A stretch of 20,126 nt of DNA from positions 1 to 20,126 of IMG/VR virus record IMGVR_UViG_3300025141_001019; one strand, given 5' to 3'. Positions within the stretch are counted from its first letter, which is position 1, and every line of letters begins with the position of its first letter. The position numbers were made by a program, and so were the translations under genes. This stretch comes from a virus. This document shows positions 1 through 8,013 of this stretch, in pieces. The notes under the pieces were generated by a model. It was not told where the DNA came from. It saw nothing but the letters and a program-made list of their open reading frames with translations, and did no database searches.

Positions 1-1105
1 ACATCTTTTTTATCTCCGGTATTAGATGCCTTTCATCATCAGTGAAGTCTATAATTATAGAGTCATGTACGCAAAATGCAATATGTGATTTATAATTTTC
101 AAGAAATTGATCAATTTTGATTAATTGTCTCAGCAAGACATCGTTAAAGGTGCTTTGGATTATGTAGGATATGCTGAAGTGCTCTGTAGCGGGTATAACG
201 CGATTATACCGCGTTCTAACTGTGTTTCCGTCCCAGTACTCCTTTTTGACCTTGGAGCGGTTGTAGAGGCTCTCAGCCTTTCTGTCGCGGGCGCCCGGGT
301 TGTACAGCCAAGAGAAGATCTTCTTTTTAGCCTCGTCGCGAGTGCAATTGTTGAATACGTTTTTTGCGTTCCAATCGTGTATATCTTCATCGGGCTGTTC
401 TTCTCCGCATAATGCAAGAAGAGTCCTCAACTCAGCACCATTGTAATCTAGTTCTACAAACCAGTCGTTTGTCGGCTCAACAATTGTGCGAAAATCTTTC
501 TCCATTGTTAGAAGAGGGAACGTGCCGGGAATATTAATTAGTCTCCCGGTTTTTGATCCGAAAATATTATATTTACAATAAGGATCGTATTTCTTATACT
601 TTATAAAAGCCGATTTTCCTCTTTTCGAAATTATTTTGGACCTACCGTTTGCTATATTAATGTTCAATTTTCGATGCCCGATGTCGGTCATGACTTTTGT
701 TAAGTCAAGCAAAAAATCATAATTTTCTGGCTTTTCGTGTGTGTTCACAACATGCTCGGTAACCTGATTCATCAAGTCGAAATATTCCAATAAAAAATCT
801 TTTGGAACTAGGTCGAAAAAACAATGGTCACTTAACGAGATTCGACCTAATTTAAAAGATTTATAAAATGCTCTTAATTTTCTAAGAGATTTATCAAATT
901 CATCTCTAATGTGATCCGGGCAAACGAGTTCAGGCGCTTTGCCACTACAATACAATTTGGCATATTGAATATCATTTCTGCCTTTCAGGAATTGTGTGTA
1001 CTTCCAAGCAGCAGACAAATCGTCAGGAATAGAATCAAATAGAAGATCACCATCGTAGTAAATTCCAATACAACTCCCCTTGTCATCTAAAGGTTGAAAA
1101 ATCAT
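1..1105 (-). CDS. Family A (Pol I-type) DNA polymerase, 3' end cut off by the window
   Basis: The frame stays open for 368 codons from ATG at 1105 to the window edge, with no stop. An AGAGG ribosome site (1111-1115) lies 5 nt before the ATG, and the upstream gene ends 13 nt away. I translated the frame by hand. It shows the family A palm and fingers signatures in order: TGRL at 186-189; motif A ELDYNGAELR with catalytic-type D220 and E225; DIH just after it; an O-helix motif B with R256, K260, F264 and Y268 at the exact R-x3-K-x3-F-x3-Y spacing; Q317 in the QSTFND segment (compare QGTAAD in Pol I); and motif C VHDS with H347 and D348. The expected role is template-directed DNA synthesis for phage replication or repair. 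About 185 residues precede TGRL. They show no recognisable exonuclease motifs and leave too little room for the usual 3'-5' exonuclease plus thumb. Family assignment is firm; the role is inferred. Confidence 0.9.
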   Translation of the reverse strand, partial: MIFQPLDDKGSCIGIYYDGDLLFDSIPDDLSAAWKYTQFLKGRNDIQYAKLYCSGKAPELVCPDHIRDEFDKSLRKLRAFYKSFKLGRISLSDHCFFDLVPKDFLLEYFDLMNQVTEHVVNTHEKPENYDFLLDLTKVMTDIGHRKLNINIANGRSKIISKRGKSAFIKYKKYDPYCKYNIFGSKTGRLINIPGTFPLLTMEKDFRTIVEPTNDWFVELDYNGAELRTLLALCGEEQPDEDIHDWNAKNVFNNCTRDEAKKKIFSWLYNPGARDRKAESLYNRSKVKKEYWDGNTVRTRYNRVIPATEHFSISYIIQSTFNDVLLRQLIKIDQFLENYKSHIAFCVHDSIIIDFTDDERHLIPEIKKM

Positions 1106-1118
1106 TTATGCCTCTTTA

Positions 1119-2555
1119 TTATAAGTCGTATGGATCCTCGCCCAAATCAGTGCCATTGTAACTTTCGTCTTCATGGTGATCATAATCATATCCGGCTGGG
1201 CCGTTGACGCCTGAAGCTGTGGATTGTACGTCTGCAAGATTGGACATGGGGAAACTCATTGGTTTTATTGTAGCATCTTTTTGCTCGTCTATCAAGTCTA
1301 ATCTTTTTCTAATGTCTGTCAACGATCCAGCTTTCAAACGGTTTGCAGATAAGCGACTTTCTAAATATAGAAGTGCGTGTGATATATGTTTTTCCGCGGC
1401 CATTTGAGATGCGTGTAGCGCCATTTGATCAACTTCTGCGGCTGTGAATTTGTTTTCTTCTTCCATATTTCTAACCATGGTGTACAATTTTAAAAAATAT
1501 AATTCATCCTTGCGCGAAAGTATGATGGCTCTCGAAGTCGGTGTCATTTTTTCTACTCTAGATATAGTCGAACCATTTTTACAAGTTGTGTAGCCTCCAT
1601 GGTATGGTTTGAATCTGTGGTGTTCGTAGTACAAATTTAGTATATATCTTTTGAATAGCTGGTAGCCACGATTGTGAGCATGTTGGTAGTTCATGGCAAA
1701 CATATTGCTGACGCTACTAGCCGCAACAGAGTTCTGAGCGTTACGGATAGCCTTCTGCATTACATCTGAATTAACATTTGCATATAAGCGCCATGGCACA
1801 AACTTATCGACATAAAACCCATGCTGGTAAGCCGCCTTCAAAAAGAATTGATAATTTCTGCTACTAATAAACAAGTCATATTTTTGTTCATCAGACGAAT
1901 TGTCCAAATCTGCAATGTCGACAACTAAACCCGATACATGTGGCACACAATATCGTGATCTCATCCAGCCACTCAGGGTAATTGGCATTGTGTTTGTTAG
2001 TTTTTTAAAAAATATCATTAACTGATCAACAAATTTATCAAAATTAGTAAGAACAAGTCTTTTTTCTATAATCGAGTCGATTCTTCGCAAGTGTCGATGT
2101 ATAAAAACTTGTCCAATGTGCTTTTGCCAGTCAGCGTATATAGGGGCATAACTCTGCAACCCTTTATAAGCACGGGGATTGGACAAATACGGATGATCCG
2201 AATCAATTTTGCCACACAGCAAGCCTTTTTTAAATTCTGCCACAAAGGCTTCAAAAGAATCCGCAACAAAATTTACTGCCATGGCGGGCCGAGAGGTGTC
2301 AATAGAGCTTTTAATTTTTTTAAATTTTGAAGTTATAGTGCCTGGGTAGTCTTGTGTCAAACATATTGGTATATGGTTTCTATCAACTTTCCCGTAAAGT
2401 ATCATCTCTCCAAAATGATAATCTTGTAGTGCTAACTTATCATCGTCAATGCCTATAACTGTATCATGCGCATGAGCTTTGTACTTGTTTCTGTAAAAAT
2501 AGTTCCAGTGGCCGCTGGCCCTGTTTTTTCCTAAAAAAGCCCTATAAAGTCGCAT
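1119..2555 (-). CDS. Unknown protein, probably a virion structural protein
   Basis: This is a 478-residue soluble protein with no signal peptide or membrane segment. The ATG at 2555 follows AAGGGG by 8 nt, which supports the start. I do not recognise an enzyme fold. The central segment (about 195-265) includes SGLVVDIADL and VPWRLYANV. I associate this pattern, from memory only, with large myovirus proteins annotated as structural. The segment at about 340-420 is charged and helical. The C-terminus (about 455-478) is an acidic, His/Tyr-rich tail ending in EDPYDL. The gene follows the giant hub gene after 89 bp and precedes the polymerase gene by 13 nt, so it is probably on the same late transcript. 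It could be a baseplate component or a virion-packaged protein. A DNA-replication partner of the polymerase cannot be excluded. The coding call is strong; the function is weak. Confidence 0.6.
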   Translation of the reverse strand: MRLYRAFLGKNRASGHWNYFYRNKYKAHAHDTVIGIDDDKLALQDYHFGEMILYGKVDRNHIPICLTQDYPGTITSKFKKIKSSIDTSRPAMAVNFVADSFEAFVAEFKKGLLCGKIDSDHPYLSNPRAYKGLQSYAPIYADWQKHIGQVFIHRHLRRIDSIIEKRLVLTNFDKFVDQLMIFFKKLTNTMPITLSGWMRSRYCVPHVSGLVVDIADLDNSSDEQKYDLFISSRNYQFFLKAAYQHGFYVDKFVPWRLYANVNSDVMQKAIRNAQNSVAASSVSNMFAMNYQHAHNRGYQLFKRYILNLYYEHHRFKPYHGGYTTCKNGSTISRVEKMTPTSRAIILSRKDELYFLKLYTMVRNMEEENKFTAAEVDQMALHASQMAAEKHISHALLYLESRLSANRLKAGSLTDIRKRLDLIDEQKDATIKPMSFPMSNLADVQSTASGVNGPAGYDYDHHEDESYNGTDLGEDPYDL

Positions 2556-2590
2556 GTCTAAAACCCCTTGTTAATGGTAAATAGTGGTCC

Positions 2591-2629
2591 AATGAATATT
2601 ATCCGCAGCCACAGCCACCTGGATTCATT
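2591..2629 (-). other. Intergenic inverted repeat between hub gene and 478-residue gene
   Basis: In the 89-bp gap (2556-2644) the heptamer AATGAAT at 2591-2597 is matched by ATTCATT at 2623-2629. The 25-nt interval between them is GC-rich and contains a GGCTG/TGGCTG duplication. The arms could pair in the RNA. No T-run follows on the transcribed strand, so this is not a convincing intrinsic terminator. It may be an mRNA processing or stabilising hairpin, or chance. Confidence 0.25.
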
Positions 2630-2644
2630 CCATATCTTCCCGAG

Positions 2645-5600
2645 TCATTCCTCGACCGAGTGACCGAACATGTTCGCCATGCGCTCGCGATTCCAGCCCG
2701 GGATGGGTTCGGAGTCGTAGTAGTCCTCATTAAACCGGACGTGTGAAGGTGCTGCCTCGCTGATTGACGAAGCCACGGCTGCCGCACCTTGTCCAGCGCC
2801 GGGAGTGGTTATGAATTCTGCGGCCCGGGCACAGGTTTCAACGAACGGATCATCGCCGGCCGTATCAAGCCTAGCAATTGGTGATCCGTTTTGTGTAAAT
2901 GTGCAATGCAACGTTGTGCTGAACGTTCCTGCGGCTATGGAGCTTTCTACCTTGGTGATCATATAATAGCCACCTATGCCCATCAAAAATGCCATTGATT
3001 TCTCATCGGCTGGGGATCCCATCTGCGGAGACATTCCGCTTGGATCAATGTATACCATCTGGCCAGGGAAGAGTCTGGCATTTCCAAACAATTCAACATC
3101 AGCATTATATATATCCTTAAACTGTCTGAATTGTGTGTCTGCGCCTGATTTATCGGTAGCGGCCCAGCGGCCTTCGCGCATATATTTTGCATCAATTCTA
3201 GAGAATTTGATTGATTTTACAATTCCCTTGTCTGACCCGATTCTAAAATGTGGAATTCCTTTTTTCTGGTCATCTACAAACTTGCCCTTCAAATCGCTAG
3301 ACACCATTCCTTCCGCATAAAAGACAAAAAAGGTAGTGGTCTTAGAGGAGGGAATATATCCCGATCTCGCATTTTCTGTTTTCAATATTGGAAGCTGCTT
3401 TTTAAATTTTGACTCTGCCCCCAACAGATCTAAATATAGTCTATTTTTTGGTAGGTAAGTTGCCAACTTAATCTCATTATACTGCTTCATGATCCAGCCT
3501 TGTATTGCATTCTGGCTTGTATTGCTGTCCCAAGAATTGCCGGCAAGTTTTGATTCGTCTACCGATACTTGTGCACCGGTGGCACTGATATTGTTGACTC
3601 TAACCTTCAGTCCAGGCATTGAGGCAAAACAACTAGTTTGTGAATCTTCCAAAACATCAACCACCATTCCCTTTATGACTTCTCTGATGAAATCGACAAG
3701 GGCATAAGATTTAAGCTTTCTTTTAATTACATTTTGCATCCACCACTGCAAAAAATACGTGTACGATATCGGTATATCAGCTAAATTAATTTGAAGCTTT
3801 TTTCCAGTTTCTGGCTCGACAAGATTAAGGGGACCTAAGACAACAGAAATGCTATCCAAAAGGGCTGCATATGCCTCTTGTCCACCACGCTCTTCGTGAG
3901 ATTCAAGTACAATTTGAAACGCTGCATAAATAATATCGCCCAAATAGAAATAAAATATAGGGTGACCCGATGCGTCGGAAAGACCGGTCTCACCCTCTGC
4001 CAGATCGGTACCAGTGCCAGCCCAGGCTAAAATTTGGTTTACCGTTGTTTCTCCGTCTATAGTATGAACATTTGTATCTGCGGATCCCTTGGTGCCCACT
4101 GATCTGGCACCTAGTTGAAATCCGTCCATTTTGTGGCCATCATCGGTTGTATACTCGGATGCAACTTGTATTGATACGAGCGCATTTGTGTGAATATCGC
4201 CGGCGTTTCCCTGATCGGCACCAGCGGTGACAGCGAGCCTCTTCATTCTCATGCCACCATCGGTCCAAGCCGCGTCCTGAGATTGGAGCCACTCTCCTTT
4301 ATTGTTATACCAGCCTTGAGCTGAGGTTCTGTAGTAGTTTGTGTCATCGTCGGGGTCTTCACTTCTCAGCCTTGCGGTAATATTATACGTCATCTGTGTA
4401 TTGGTGCCTGTGGGAGCATACGGGGCAACGGAGCCATAACCTTGACCTTTCTGGTGTCCAGGAGACACCATCCCGTCTTTATCGGTTCTTGCGGCGACGG
4501 AGTAATCGCCGGCAGCAGTATCCTTTCCTGCACCAAAGGGGCCTAGGCCTTTCCATTTTAAAATGTCTTCGACGGTAACATTTAATTTTAAAAGAGTTGG
4601 ATGCGTTATCGTTGGCATTTTTGTCGGATCCCAGGTCTCGCTACCATCGGCATTTTTGATGGCTTGGGGGCCGTCAGAATCATAAATATTTGCATACTGT
4701 TTTACGCCACCAAATTGCAACCATTGAAAAAGCGCAGCATAGGCTTCGGTCATATCGTTTTCGTCTTCTTCTTGCTGCTCTTTTCTTAATTCTTTATAGC
4801 TCTCTTCGTCATCAGGGCAGGCTTTCCTGAACTCCGCTAGCGTGTCTTCTCTTTCTTTTCGCCTCTTTACTCTCCTGGATGTCATCAATATGTCAGCTTT
4901 TGAATCGCTTAAAATACCATAAATGCTCCCAATGTAGTCAATCTTTAATTCGACGGTATTATCTTCTCGGATGTCCCACTCATGTTGAGTCGGAGTTAAG
5001 TAAAACGAGGTATAAGAATTTTTTACCGCCTCGACCTCTGCTGGTGTAAACCAACCTTTTGCAACATAGTGGCTCGCATCGTCTGGGAAGGCCCACCCGA
5101 CAACTGCTTTAATTTTAAAATTAATCGGTGTTGCTGCAGTTTCGGGGTTTTCTATCTTCTCATACTTCGTCATCGTAATTAAATCAATGTATCTAAATTC
5201 ATAATTTTTTTTATTGTTCGGATTAATTGCTATCCTATCTCTTAAGATGTCATTAAAATCGTGAAAAAATAATCTCATGCTGGCCGAAATATCTCTTCTG
5301 GAGGAGTACGGATTTTTCCCAAAAAATCCCCAATCAAACGATATAATTCCTGCGCCGACACCTCTAGAACCATTGTCACTAAACATCGCTTTTGTGATAC
5401 TCGTAAGGCCGTCGCCGGAAGTAGTCTTGGCTACCTTGTTCGCACTCAAGGCAGAAGATACAATATTATTAAAGAATGGAATTTCTAATTCAACAGCTGT
5501 ACCTCCAGAGCCTCCTTTTGCATATGAGTACGGGTAAACCTTATACAGGCGAACCATGGGCAGAAGCTTGGATAATTGCGCCGGTGTCATACCGTCAAAG

Positions 5601-7648
5601 CCATATGAATTTTTAGTTTCCCCGTCCCAGGGACCGGAGAATAGCGGATTGTATGTCAATCGATTCATGATTTGTCCAGGCTCGCCATGGACCATATAAA
5701 TTCCGCCGTTGCCAGCTACTCTACCCCCCCTCAGCGTATATGGGGACATGTAAGAGCCGTATGTAGCTTCTCGGCGGTTCTGGAAGTCTGTGCCATGGGA
5801 CTTCGCGGAGCCGGGCGGCTCGTTGGATAACCTATTCATGTTAAATGCCGCCAATTGCCCCATTCGATTTAACAAATAGCACTGGTCTTGAAAGCGCGCT
5901 TTTGCAATTTTTGCTGCAGCATCGGCGTCTGGGATGTCTTGGTTGTCTTTGACGGACAAGGTGGCGTCTTTTGATGCAGAATATGTTTGAGCAACTTCAG
6001 CGGCGTTCTCGGCCTCACGTAAAGCTTTTTCTGCTTTTTCTTTGTCGTCTGTTTGGAAAGCGCCTGCATTACTTTCGACAGATTGGGCTGCGGCTCGGCT
6101 TTGCTCGCCAAGCTCCTTATATAGTGGGCCTTCGCCATAAGATATTGATGGATTGTCCTCGGTGGTGCCGATCATTGCCTCAATATAGGCGCGCTCCATG
6201 CGGCCGCGCTTCTCAAAATATTCTTGTTGGTCGATCAAGTAACCTATCTGCCAATCAATACTTGCAATTATATTGCATAATATCTTTTCTAACTTGGTAA
6301 ACGAGTCGACCTTTGAAGCACTGCCACCAGTAGCAGCGTCTTGAATATCATCGTAACTATTGTCGCTAAATAAATTTTCCCAAGCAGCCTTAAGAGCAGG
6401 ATTGTTCTCTGTATCAATAAATGTGTCATCTTTCGGGTCGCGAGGGGGCCCTGGAAACCAAGCATAATGGCCATCTGAAGATTTTTGCGACTGTGCCTTT
6501 CTGATTGACACGTCGTTAGAAAGATCCACTCCAGCGTCTGCAATCGAATTAACATCGACTACACAATTCTTTGAGCTAAAAAGCTTGGCATAGGCGCCGG
6601 TTTCGGAGTCTCCAGATATCATGCCATATTGTTTCATACCCCGAACGACACCGGCAAACTCGACCGAAACCTTCGTCAGTTCATCGTATTGTTTATTGAC
6701 AATTTTGGCTATTATCTCGCTTGGCGTTTTACCCGCTCCGTTAATGCCGCTTTGGGAATTGATAAATCTTTCGCCATCTGTGGCACCTCCAGCCTCTTTT
6801 GTAGCCCATTCCTCATTGGCCATTTTTTGACGAGATGCATCGATGATCCATAAGGCCTTGGCACCTTGTTCGCGTGACTCGTTAGCGCCAGCAGTACCGA
6901 TAGAACCTACACCACCTTCAGCGGCGGTGCCAGTCCAACAGTCGTATTCCACATTCCCCTTGACGGTCAGATCGTATTTAAAGTATGTTTCATCATATCC
7001 ATCGACCGTGGTTGTGCCGGATCCAAGAAATTTGCTTTTTCCAGCTTTCACAGCATCCCAAAATTTTGATAGATCTGAATCGCCAGCAAAAATTCCCTGG
7101 TATCTTCCTTTAAAGTACTCGAAATAATCGCTTGCTAATCTGGTGTCTCGCCAGACGGGGGAGAAGGAGGGCGCCCCCAAGGCTGGTGCGGGCCTCACGG
7201 TGGTGGTCAGTGCGAGCCTATCGTAACCTATGTTAGTGCCTGAAAATCCAGTTACATCTGCTGAATTAATTTTCGCGTTGCCGCGGCGATCATTGTTGTC
7301 GCCATATTTGTAGTTACTGTTGGTCACCTTCGCTAAAATGTGCTCGGTTTTGCCATTGCTGCGCTTCAGTCTCCATGCTGTGGTTCTTTGAACAACAATT
7401 GGATCATAATTACTGGATCCAAACTGATCTGCAATTTGTACTCCAAAGGGTCTGTTTTTTGCCGCCTTCAGTTCATCAGATGCGTAAAACATTGACATGC
7501 CACACCATGGCAAGTCGACAGATTTTGTGGATCCGCCATTGCTGTTTTTGCGTAGGAACAAAACATCAAGCGCAGGCGCCTTTTGAGTGGCGCGGTGCGA
7601 GTTCATCATGCCATAATATGTAAGAAGTGCTACAACTTTACCAGCCAT
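2645..7648 (-). CDS. Giant baseplate hub-like virion protein (1667 aa)
   Basis: The ATG at 7648 is preceded by a textbook AGGAGG (7659-7664) with a 10-nt spacer, so the start is secure. The site overlaps the end of the LysM gene. The N-terminal part is Gly/Ser-rich and globular. Around 500-620 lies a charged helical, possibly coiled-coil stretch rich in KAEKALREAEN-type sequence. The segment near 690-760 includes LPMVRLYKVYPYSY, and a highly basic/acidic helix lies at about 920-975. The C-terminal part (about 1480-1590), with ELFGNARLFPGQMVYIDP followed by GIGGYYMITKVESSI, resembles the end of hub proteins that join tube and baseplate. It has no clear lysozyme, peptidase or needle domain and no transmembrane segment. 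It is several times longer than T4 gp27 (391 aa). Its position after the tape measure, tube cap and LysM genes fits the baseplate hub. The coding call is certain; the hub call is inference, and a large structural or tail-fibre-linked protein is the alternative. Confidence 0.6.
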   Translation of the reverse strand: MAGKVVALLTYYGMMNSHRATQKAPALDVLFLRKNSNGGSTKSVDLPWCGMSMFYASDELKAAKNRPFGVQIADQFGSSNYDPIVVQRTTAWRLKRSNGKTEHILAKVTNSNYKYGDNNDRRGNAKINSADVTGFSGTNIGYDRLALTTTVRPAPALGAPSFSPVWRDTRLASDYFEYFKGRYQGIFAGDSDLSKFWDAVKAGKSKFLGSGTTTVDGYDETYFKYDLTVKGNVEYDCWTGTAAEGGVGSIGTAGANESREQGAKALWIIDASRQKMANEEWATKEAGGATDGERFINSQSGINGAGKTPSEIIAKIVNKQYDELTKVSVEFAGVVRGMKQYGMISGDSETGAYAKLFSSKNCVVDVNSIADAGVDLSNDVSIRKAQSQKSSDGHYAWFPGPPRDPKDDTFIDTENNPALKAAWENLFSDNSYDDIQDAATGGSASKVDSFTKLEKILCNIIASIDWQIGYLIDQQEYFEKRGRMERAYIEAMIGTTEDNPSISYGEGPLYKELGEQSRAAAQSVESNAGAFQTDDKEKAEKALREAENAAEVAQTYSASKDATLSVKDNQDIPDADAAAKIAKARFQDQCYLLNRMGQLAAFNMNRLSNEPPGSAKSHGTDFQNRREATYGSYMSPYTLRGGRVAGNGGIYMVHGEPGQIMNRLTYNPLFSGPWDGETKNSYGFDGMTPAQLSKLLPMVRLYKVYPYSYAKGGSGGTAVELEIPFFNNIVSSALSANKVAKTTSGDGLTSITKAMFSDNGSRGVGAGIISFDWGFFGKNPYSSRRDISASMRLFFHDFNDILRDRIAINPNNKKNYEFRYIDLITMTKYEKIENPETAATPINFKIKAVVGWAFPDDASHYVAKGWFTPAEVEAVKNSYTSFYLTPTQHEWDIREDNTVELKIDYIGSIYGILSDSKADILMTSRRVKRRKEREDTLAEFRKACPDDEESYKELRKEQQEEDENDMTEAYAALFQWLQFGGVKQYANIYDSDGPQAIKNADGSETWDPTKMPTITHPTLLKLNVTVEDILKWKGLGPFGAGKDTAAGDYSVAARTDKDGMVSPGHQKGQGYGSVAPYAPTGTNTQMTYNITARLRSEDPDDDTNYYRTSAQGWYNNKGEWLQSQDAAWTDGGMRMKRLAVTAGADQGNAGDIHTNALVSIQVASEYTTDDGHKMDGFQLGARSVGTKGSADTNVHTIDGETTVNQILAWAGTGTDLAEGETGLSDASGHPIFYFYLGDIIYAAFQIVLESHEERGGQEAYAALLDSISVVLGPLNLVEPETGKKLQINLADIPISYTYFLQWWMQNVIKRKLKSYALVDFIREVIKGMVVDVLEDSQTSCFASMPGLKVRVNNISATGAQVSVDESKLAGNSWDSNTSQNAIQGWIMKQYNEIKLATYLPKNRLYLDLLGAESKFKKQLPILKTENARSGYIPSSKTTTFFVFYAEGMVSSDLKGKFVDDQKKGIPHFRIGSDKGIVKSIKFSRIDAKYMREGRWAATDKSGADTQFRQFKDIYNADVELFGNARLFPGQMVYIDPSGMSPQMGSPADEKSMAFLMGIGGYYMITKVESSIAAGTFSTTLHCTFTQNGSPIARLDTAGDDPFVETCARAAEFITTPGAGQGAAAVASSISEAAPSHVRFNEDYYDSEPIPGWNRERMANMFGHSVEE

Positions 7649-7658
7649 GTTTAAAAAA

Positions 7659-7664
7659 CCTCCT
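7659..7664 (-). promoter_or_regulatory. Strong Shine-Dalgarno for the giant hub gene
   Basis: AGGAGG on the minus strand lies 10 nt before the ATG at 7648. It sits just after the LysM gene stop codon (7669-7671), so termination of one gene and initiation of the next are adjacent. This fixes the hub start. Confidence 0.8.
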
Positions 7665-7668
7665 CATT

Positions 7669-7998
7669 TTATCCTCGCACTATGGATAGGGCGCGTTCTA
7701 AGGGATAGGGAATATAAATTAAATTGCCGGCTTTGACATGGAACTCCGTTGGAGCAAAATTGTATCTCGCAATCACCCACCAAAATTCAGCATTTCCGTA
7801 ATGCCGATCGGCTAGTTTCCAATATCTATCGCCCGGGCGCCATATGTGCTTTTTCTTTGCAATTGTTGCTCTCGTTGCTGATGTTATCGGTGGTATTATT
7901 GGAGTCGTGTATTGCATCACAGACCTTACGGAGCGCTCGGAACGCAGCTCATAATAGTGCGAATCTGTATTAGTAATTACTTCAGAATATCTCGACAT
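7669..7998 (-). CDS. Small LysM-domain baseplate protein
   Basis: This is a 109-residue protein. The ATG at 7998 has AAGGA 8 nt upstream. A single LysM-type module occupies about residues 49-97: HIWRPGDRYWKLADRHYG, then a WWVIARYN helix, then AGNLIYIPYP. This is the pattern seen in phage baseplate LysM proteins such as the P2 gpX family and the LysM part of T4 gp53. It has no signal peptide, so it acts in the virion and not in the envelope during synthesis. In such phages the module helps build the hub/wedge junction and may touch peptidoglycan. The N-terminal 45 residues are a non-conserved arm rich in Thr, Ile and Pro. The gene lies between the tube-cap-like gene (16-bp gap) and the giant hub gene, the usual place for this family. 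LysM call strong; exact T4 counterpart uncertain. Confidence 0.82.
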   Translation of the reverse strand: MSRYSEVITNTDSHYYELRSERSVRSVMQYTTPIIPPITSATRATIAKKKHIWRPGDRYWKLADRHYGNAEFWWVIARYNFAPTEFHVKAGNLIYIPYPLERALSIVRG

Positions 7999-8013
7999 TT
8001 AAATTATCCTTTA

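Noticed and set aside
125-412. Plus-strand 95-codon frame at the left end
   Set aside because: It lies wholly antisense to the family A polymerase frame, which shows conserved motifs in order; its start has no ribosome site.
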